Source: Candidula unifasciata
Taxonomy: Eukaryota; Mollusca; Gastropoda; Stylommatophora; Geomitridae
DNA: 64,000 bases
Assembly (NCBI GenBank): GCA_905116865.2
Contig: CAJHNH020000708.1
Location: forward strand, 174,001 to 238,000
Reading direction: 5' to 3'
The notes under the pieces were generated by a model. It saw only the letters and a program-made list of their open reading frames with translations. It was not told the DNA's origin and searched no databases. The position numbers and the translations under genes are program-made. Shown piece after piece: positions 59,501 through 64,000 of this stretch (positions are counted from its first letter, which is position 1; the number at the start of each line of letters is the position of its first letter).

Positions 59501-62429
59501 GTGGTCGTTCCCTACCTTGAAAACCTCAATTAATCCGAGTATCTGGCTTCTCTCTGTATTATTGTTAACTTGGGGCTTTCCCCCCAACCTTCCCAATCAG
59601 GGAGAAAATATCCCCCATTACAGTGTGTGTGTATGAGGCCAATGGGGTAGGAGTGTATGAAATGAGAGCTCACCTTGTTGATGTGTCCATATGAAGCTAC
59701 TTTGTTCAGATGTTCTGCCATGCGCTTCAAAGTTTCATTATGGTGGGGAGGCAGCAAATGAAGAAGCCGCTTGATCTTTAATTTCCTCTTGTCCTCATCG
59801 GGATATCGATTAGCTTCGATGAATCTTTCATACATATCTGGAAGCCAGACAGCAAAGAAAACAATTACTTTCACATAATTTAAAAAATAGCTTCATGTTC
59901 TAGCCAAAGTCATTATCTTACTAAAGAATATCTAATAAGGTAACAATGTTCGGTTACATGCCAGTCTGATATATGGAAAATTTAGAATATTCAGCCATTA
60001 ATGTCAAACTGGTACTTCAGCACAGAGCAGAAATATGAAGAATGACAAAAAAAAACTTAAAAAGTTACTAAAAAACTACAAACAGCTATTAACTGGAGCC
60101 TGGATAGAATAGAAAGAATTAAATGTACGAGAGAATCATATGTGTATGATAGACTACCACCAGATAGTGCACAAGAGAGTGCCCTGTCACTTAAACATAA
60201 TGAAGCAGAGCTGGATGTTGACCATGCAAGCGCTGGACATATGGAATATCCGAGCCCATAAATACAAGAATCCATATAGCGCATACCAAGGCTCACACCC
60301 AATGCCTCTTCAAAACCTAACACTGAAAGACAGAAAGGATGAGAGAGAAGAAGAAGAATCATTGATGCAAAGCTTACAGGCAGAACTAAACAAATTCCAA
60401 TGAATCAAGAGGTGAGGAAAAGATGCACATCACAATGTGCCACTGCCCACAGAAGAAGAAAAAGAAGAAGAAGAAGAAGAAGCAGAGATAAAAGAAGAAA
60501 ATGGCTTACCTGTTGGTATAAGCGGTTCAGGCAGTTTCCTAAAGAAAGACTTTAGAAGGCTGCTGATGACATTGATATCCAGCAATTTTTCATTGTCAAT
60601 GTTGACACTGTCAATGCCCCGATTAAACTCCTCTGTCAAAGCGGTGACTGCAGCTGAGTTTCCTGGTACACGGTAAACTCCCACTACCTCTAAGCCACGT
60701 GCCTCCACTATCCGTGTGCACAACTCCACAATCAGAGGAACAAACTGAAATGTAGTCATATTTGTGGATGAGAAATATAGTTTACAAATGCACAGTTCTG
60801 GTTTTTGTTATTTACAAGTTATAATTAAACTGCAATATATATATCTATGTTACATATATCTCAATTGAAGAAAAAAGACTTAACCAAGTCAATAAATTCA
60901 AATATCTGGGAACAATTGTATCATCAGATGGAAAATGTGTGACAGAGATTAAAAGCAGAATCGGTCAAGCGAAGGCAGCATTTCAGAAAATAAAAAAATA
61001 TCTTATGCAATAAGTCTTTCATTTAATGTCAGAAAGAGAGCGCTAAAATGTTACAAAAAAACCTGTTCTGCTGTATGGCGGCGAATCTTGGAATGTCAGT
61101 GAACAAATTAAGAAGAATTTGGAAACAACAGAGATGCGGTTTCTGAGATGAATGTTACAAATACCTTGGACGGCCAGAGTAACTAACAACGATTGTTTGA
61201 AAGAAGCTAATGAAAGTAGATCTCTATATATACAACAATAAGAAGACGACAAACACTATTCTTTTCGTATCTTCTTCCAGTTGCTCTTTACATAAATATT
61301 ACCCCCTTAAGTGATATTTCAAATGCACAGCTACTGAAAGGAACATAATTGTGACACTCAAAAGTTTTGTAATTTTGTGACATTCAAACGTTTTATAATT
61401 TACTGAGTGAAACTGTTCAAATTGCACACACGAATACCTTACGGTTAAGCCAATCTACTGGCCTTTCATTTGCATCTGGGTCATCAATAGTTTATTTGGT
61501 GTATGGGCTTTCCTCTCCACCAATAGGATAACCATTTGCTTCCTTTTTGTTTTAAACAGTAAATTTTGACTTACTTCATTGTGAGGTGAAGGAAAGCAAT
61601 CTTCTAAGGGCACACCAAACTGAAATTTATTGGTGTCAATATCCTGGTCTGCAGAAAGAAGAAGGCTCGAATCTTCACTATGTTTTTTCAGACTCTTCAT
61701 CATAGGAATACGATCCTTCCAGCCCTTCTTGAAGCTCTCGTCTGAAAGAGTATATTACAAAAATAAGTTACAGCTTACGCATTACAGGTATACACATTCT
61801 GATAGACTCTACAATTAAATGAGTACTGTCAAAAAAAAAAAAAAAGGTCAATTTTTCATCCAGTGATGACCCACATGGATCGTAAAAGCTGCACTTGTGA
61901 ACCGAACAGCGCAGCTTTAAAATGAACCCACGACTTTCACAGCGTGAGACAAACGGCTTGACCACTTTACCACCGAGACACTCAAGAGTCTAGCATCATA
62001 TGCCAAATGCATCAACAGTGTAAAAAGACTCCTAAACTGAAGAGGTATAGTAACTAACTGACTAGGTGTCAAATTGCCAACTTGGACATAATAATTACAA
62101 GTAGTAACTAAGACATAAGGAACAGTAATAACTGTAAAAAAGAACACATCCTCTTAGATACCATTCTGAACAGCTTACAACAGTCAGCTAATAAGTTGTT
62201 GACACGGCCACACAACCCAACCATTATTCCATTTACCTTTATCTTTCTCTGTAGCATTTGACTTCTTTCTTTTCATATTGGGAGAAGCCGTCAGTTTTGA
62301 CTTGAAGGACAGAGCTGACAACTTCTTGCTCTTTTGGCCCATCTGTGGGGATGTTTTACTGCTGGGAATAATGTTGATTTCTATTGGAGATGGCATCTGT
62401 TTTTCTTTTCCTCCCACTTGATTATCTTC
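52090..62429 (-). CDS. ARHGAP21/23: ARHGAP21/23-type Rho GTPase-activating protein, 3' seven exons
   Basis: RhoGAP proteins speed GTP hydrolysis by Rho, Rac or Cdc42. The vertebrate ARHGAP21/23 group also has PDZ and PH domains and acts at Golgi and junctions. Seven exons with GT/AG borders join in phase to 986 codons plus TGA. RhoGAP domain: about visible residues 105-300, with arginine finger R145 in GVYRVPGN, helix [14 protein letters not shown], and N258 in [13 protein letters not shown]. After it come HHDWFF, a Ser-rich tail, a Glu/Arg-rich coiled-coil-like stretch ([17 protein letters not shown]) and RRHSVGG. HHDWFF and an RRHTLGG-like motif are features I know from human ARHGAP21, which supports the subfamily. 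PDZ and PH exons are not visible and should lie beyond position 64,000. Confidence 0.92.
54341..54625 (+). repeat. SINE-like family A copy in RhoGAP intron
   Basis: GTGTGGGTTTCAAAACCCCA, GGCATCTGCCTGAGAGGAAT, CAGATCTGTGAAATGGATGT, AGTCCAGAAGTGGACGAACA, GAGTTTACAGTAAGTGAATG. A G run lies at about 54,372. Confidence 0.88.
54737..54845 (-). CDS. ARHGAP21/23: RhoGAP gene, exon just after GAP domain
   Basis: 109 bp, acceptor TTGCCAG|CAT, donor GATGATG|GTATGT. Starts with HDWFF, giving HHDWFF at the junction as in vertebrate ARHGAP21, then an acidic linker with [14 protein letters not shown]. Confidence 0.92.
54985..55190 (+). mobile_element. LINE reverse-transcriptase relic
   Basis: The plus strand reads [42 protein letters not shown] and [18 protein letters not shown]. 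This is the C-terminal LINE pattern (FxxKxLRxxL.., RRxxWxGHxxR, GRPKxTW), here with LYWTR in place of WxGHxxR. Confidence 0.7.
55298..55570 (-). repeat. GC-rich interspersed repeat, class unknown
   Basis: Reversed it starts TGTAGCCACGGTCGGTGTTC, has CCGGGCGGTTCCCGGGGTTC and TGGGTACCAGAGTGACACTC, and ends near GATGCTGGTTCACATCTTCC. CpG content is far above the surrounding intron. It may be a SINE with an eroded head. Confidence 0.5.
55571..56179. other. RhoGAP intron, nothing recognised
   Basis: No gene or repeat family recognised. Confidence 0.5.
56180..56500 (-). mobile_element. LINE reverse-transcriptase C-terminal relic
   Basis: Minus strand, frames shifting: [38 protein letters not shown], then [20 protein letters not shown]. 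The order matches the end of LINE ORF2. A (CT)n(AT)n microsatellite follows at 56,503-56,552. Confidence 0.7.
56747..57010 (+). repeat. interspersed repeat, family E, second copy
   Basis: CCTCAAGGACTTTACAGAAT, GTCGATCTTGTCATC, CAATTCTCCAGCCCTATGTG and CTTGTATCCACCTTCACAGA correspond to 39,060-39,190. Confidence 0.65.
57235..57360 (-). CDS. ARHGAP21/23: RhoGAP gene, conserved Asn exon
   Basis: 126 bp, phase 0 both ends, acceptor CTACAG|ATG, donor CTTCAT|GTAGGT. It encodes [18 protein letters not shown] and the last GAP helix ([12 protein letters not shown]). Its Asn contacts the Rho-bound active site in known RhoGAPs. Confidence 0.95.
57464..57587 (+). repeat. SINE-like family A, left half (interrupted)
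   Basis: GTGTAGGTTCCAGGGCCTGG onward, stopping at TGGAGCATGTCT. Its right half resumes at 58,597 after a LINE insertion. Confidence 0.88.
57588..58596 (+). mobile_element. 5'-truncated LINE (1,009 bp) with 12-bp TSD
   Basis: TGGAGCATGTCT flanks the insertion on both sides (57,576-57,587 and 58,597-58,608). It encodes, with a few frame breaks, the last third of a reverse transcriptase: [10 protein letters not shown] (the YxDD-type catalytic block), [18 protein letters not shown], a [13 protein letters not shown] block, [20 protein letters not shown] and IATDRQR, then GATGATGATGATAATG as tail. A textbook target-primed insertion into a family A repeat. Confidence 0.93.
58597..58768 (+). repeat. 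SINE-like family A, right half
   Basis: Resumes with the duplicated TGGAGCATGTCT, then CTGCCTGAGCAGTAAGGAAC, TTTTGGAGCAAGACTC, GGACAAACAACCAGAAATTT, CCACCAGAGTTTACACC. Confidence 0.88.
58780..58850 (+). repeat. tRNA-derived SINE fragment, family H
   Basis: GGTTGTGAGTTTGTTTCATA, CTGCACTGCTCGGTTCATGA, GTGCAATTTTTACG resemble the reversed sequence at 61,850-61,930. Confidence 0.6.
59054..59622 (-). mobile_element. solo LTR candidate (569 bp), minus orientation
   Basis: Reading the minus strand the block starts TGTAATGGGGGATATTTTCT and ends GGCTTGTCACA, giving TG...CA ends. TATAAA is at 59,422-59,427, and AATAAA at 59,091-59,096, 37 bp from the 3' end. That is the expected LTR order. Flanking 5-mers do not match, and no interior or second LTR is near. 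U3 holds a duplicated segment with CACGTG E-box cores (59,445-59,516). Confidence 0.65.
59674..59837 (-). CDS. ARHGAP21/23: RhoGAP gene, GAP helices exon
   Basis: 164 bp, acceptor TTCCAG|AT, donor AACAAG|GTGAGC. It encodes YERFIEANR..., then the [20 protein letters not shown] helix pair, matching the equivalent human segment FIEANR and LPEHHYETLKFL. Confidence 0.94.
59838..60064. other. RhoGAP intron, nothing recognised
   Basis: No feature recognised. Confidence 0.4.
60065..60485 (+). mobile_element. LINE-like 3' segment (family F) with (GAA)n tail
   Basis: Broken coding-like sequence (for example [17 protein letters not shown] in one frame) ends at AACTAAACAAATTCCAATGA, ATCAAGAGGTGAGG, then (GAA)n at 60,455-60,483, 25 bp from the arginine-finger exon. 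Family link to 26,830 and 47,890 rests on the end sequence. Confidence 0.5.
60510..60744 (-). CDS. ARHGAP21/23: RhoGAP gene, arginine-finger exon
   Basis: 235 bp, acceptor TTTCAG|TTT, donor ACAG|GTAAGC. It contains GVYRVPGN with the catalytic arginine and [20 protein letters not shown], the most conserved RhoGAP helix. No catalytic residue is lost, so the domain should be active. Confidence 0.95.
60870..61215 (+). mobile_element. LINE reverse-transcriptase relic
   Basis: Reads [38 protein letters not shown], then after a frameshift [11 protein letters not shown] and EMRFLR, the conserved KYLGxxxxxDG and LYGxExW blocks. Stops and shifts show decay. Confidence 0.85.
61575..61741 (-). CDS. ARHGAP21/23: RhoGAP gene, exon leading into GAP domain
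   Basis: 167 bp, acceptor TTTCAG|AC, donor AATGAA|GTAAGT. It ends with [17 protein letters not shown], the family's FGVxLxDC entry into the RhoGAP fold. Phase 0 out. Confidence 0.9.
61835..61992 (-). repeat. tRNA-derived SINE, family H
   Basis: Reversed: TCTCGGTGGTAAAGTGGTCA (box A region), GAAAGTCGTGGGTTCATTTT (box B region), CTGTTCGGTTCACAAGTGCA, and an A/T tract at the far end. Confidence 0.7.
61993..62236. other. RhoGAP intron, nothing recognised
   Basis: No feature recognised. Confidence 0.4.
62237..62429 (-). CDS. ARHGAP21/23: RhoGAP gene, basic region exon (first visible)
   Basis: 193 bp, acceptor CTGCAG|GAA, donor AAAG|GTAAAT, phase 0 in and phase 1 out. It encodes about 64 residues rich in Lys and Ser (for example [12 protein letters not shown]), comparable to the polybasic stretch between PH and GAP domains in ARHGAP21. 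Exact start of the visible frame is set by joining to the next exon. Confidence 0.82.
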
Positions 62430-62869
62430 CTGCAGAATTGGTAAAACACAATTTATTTAAAAATCTATGAATATACTGTCAAAAAAATTTTTTTTTAAAG
62501 TACCTCTTCTACGTAGGAATCTAACATGCACATAGGAACACTCTTCTCCTTCTTCTATGGTGATTTTTTAATTTCGATAAAACTGAAAGCAACAGTGATA
62601 ATACTAAGATTTGAAACTTCCGATTTCAAGTTAGGATAGCACCTCACTGAAGGAACAAGTGCCCTTTGAAAAGCAAAGTACAAAAAGACATCAGTACAAA
62701 TGTGTTTACTTCATCTGGCTCTATCATTCATATAACCAAGGAGAAAAGAGATTCAATTTTCTGGAGGAGTCTGTTTGGAATCTCTCTCAAACATGACTTA
62801 TGGACATGTTGTGAAAGGTGGAGACAGGTATGTTTCATGCACAGGGGTAGTTAGCATTTTTTGGATATT
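62430..62869. other. RhoGAP upstream intron, nothing recognised
   Basis: AT-rich. I looked for further RhoGAP exons on the minus strand here and found none. Confidence 0.5.
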
Positions 62870-63595
62870 TTCTCCATGGCATAAAAGTGGGTTGGTAAAT
62901 GAACAGGCAGATAGCTTGGCTGGTTTCTGCACCATCTGGTGGTAAACTGATGCAAGACAAGCTAGATGTTGTAATGGTCCCTTGGAAGTGAGTGACTAGA
63001 TCAGAGGCACAAACAGATCATCATGGTCTGAAAAGAATGGCTCAGTAAGGAGTGTCCAGGGGATCTAGTTGATGCCCAACACTCAGAGAGTGGGAGCTGA
63101 GTGGTCTTGAGGTATAGTGTCTGCCTCGAGTGCCCGAGTTCAGGCCCCGGTGAAGGCTGGGATTTTTTCACGAGGACTTCTAGTAAATTCCTCTGTTCTC
63201 TAGGTAGTAAGATTGGATACCTGTGCGTATTGTTGTGCACGTAAACAAATCCCTCGGCAGTTGGAAATCGAAAAGAGTAGCTTAACGGCGCTGCCAAGGC
63301 AAAATTTGGAGTTAAAAATCTACCAAAAGTATTTCAGGATCCCCGCTGGTGCTACAGAGTTCATGTACTGGGCTGAGATTCTTCGGACTCAAGCTTGAGT
63401 TAGAAGTAGAACAGAACACTTATGGGTAACTACCCTTGGGCCGTGATGTGGATCCGTTGTATAAACTAAACTAAACTCAGAGAAAGGCGAGATATTACTT
63501 GTAATATCCAAATAAGAACTCTGCTCTGGCATTTGAGGATGGGGATGGAGTGCTTATAGGAATGTCCAGATGGCTATGATGTCAGTTCTTAACTC
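62870..63595 (+). mobile_element. LINE RNase H relic split by a SINE
   Basis: HKSGLVNEQADSLAGF (62,880-62,930) is an RNase H C-terminal motif. The same relic continues at 63,535-63,595 (GATGGGGATGGAGTGCTTAT), shared in reverse with 51,675-51,725. Family C SINE lies between. Confidence 0.7.
63080..63475 (+). repeat. SINE family C, full copy with tRNA-like head
   Basis: Head GGGAGCTGAGTGGTCTTGAG, GTATAGTGTCTGCCTCGAGT, CCCGAGTTCAGGCCCCGG (boxes A and B). Body GGCAGTTGGAAATCGAAAAG, GCTTAACGGCGCTGCC. Tail ATAAACTAAACTAAACTC. Confidence 0.88.
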
Positions 63596-64000
63596 ATCTT
63601 AATGTAGCCGGGCAGCCACGAGTTTAGCTGGACTTGCAAAAAAGTCTGGCAAGCAGAGTGCAGAATTTGATAAAAGGGCTTGTTAAACTGTACAGACCTA
63701 GATTATCAGTATGTAGCCTTGCTCGGACATAGTTTGATTGCAGGTCGCTATAGACGATTTACTGATCTGGTGGTATGTTGAAGCTTAACGTACATGTTAA
63801 GATGTTTCGATTTTTGCCATCACTGATGTAAAATTTCTGAACGTATGTGTTCATCATCCTATTTCCTTGTTAGTGGAGTAGTAGCACATGGTCTGGCTGA
63901 GCACGTGGAGGGTTGTTAATGTATTGTTATTTGTTAACCAGATGAGTTTTGTGTTCAGTAAAATAAACAGATGTTTAATGTGATAATTATAGCTCCAGTT
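63596..64000. other. RhoGAP upstream intron, nothing recognised
   Basis: No gene, exon or repeat family recognised up to the window edge. Confidence 0.45.

Overview
The window is nuclear DNA of an intron-rich, AT-rich, repeat-laden invertebrate animal. There are no operons or bacterial genes. The two host genes have lophotrochozoan-looking proteins, and the mix of tRNA-derived SINEs, LINEs, mariner, Tc1 and hAT relics fits a mollusc, probably a gastropod. That taxonomic guess is inference.

Two host genes can be read exon by exon, both on the minus strand. (1) An IGF2BP/IMP/VICKZ mRNA-binding protein gene occupies about 6,977 to 32,894 and runs off the left edge. Fifteen coding exons join in phase to 511 codons: RRM1, RRM2, KH1, KH2, KH3 and the first half of KH4. 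(2) The 3' part of an ARHGAP21/23-type Rho GTPase-activating protein gene lies at 52,090 to 62,429. Seven exons join in phase to 986 residues plus stop, holding the whole RhoGAP domain and the long C-terminal tail. Its 5' part lies beyond the right edge. The proteins act in different pathways (mRNA localisation and stability; actin and Golgi Rho signalling). I see no functional link beyond being neighbours.

Most of the rest is mobile DNA. 1-6,790: a young LTR retrotransposon (LTRs about 2.1 kb, TG...CA ends, 5-bp target duplication, PBS-like site, one unrecognised 508-aa ORF) lies inside an older SINE-like repeat in the last visible IGF2BP intron. 7-33 kb: IGF2BP introns hold tRNA-derived SINEs, LINE 3' ends, a Tc1 relic, an internally deleted mariner element, a hAT-like element and a chimeric processed pseudogene joining the 5' end of eEF1A to ubiquitin-RPS27A. 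33-52 kb: an intergenic repeat field holds LINE RNase H relics, a 400-bp MITE with perfect 25-bp inverted repeats and 8-bp target duplication, a 36-bp tandem array interrupted by a hAT-like element that itself carries a 22-bp minisatellite, a 64-bp tandem array, and a degenerate AT-rich minisatellite next to the RhoGAP stop codon. 52-64 kb: RhoGAP introns hold a solo-LTR candidate, a 1-kb LINE insertion with a 12-bp target duplication, and more SINE and LINE relics.

The most distinctive items are the LTR element with its unknown ORF, the chimeric retropseudogene, the hAT-like element bearing a 22-bp array, and the 400-bp MITE. All coordinates, splice sites and repeat boundaries were read by eye. 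No search or alignment program was run.
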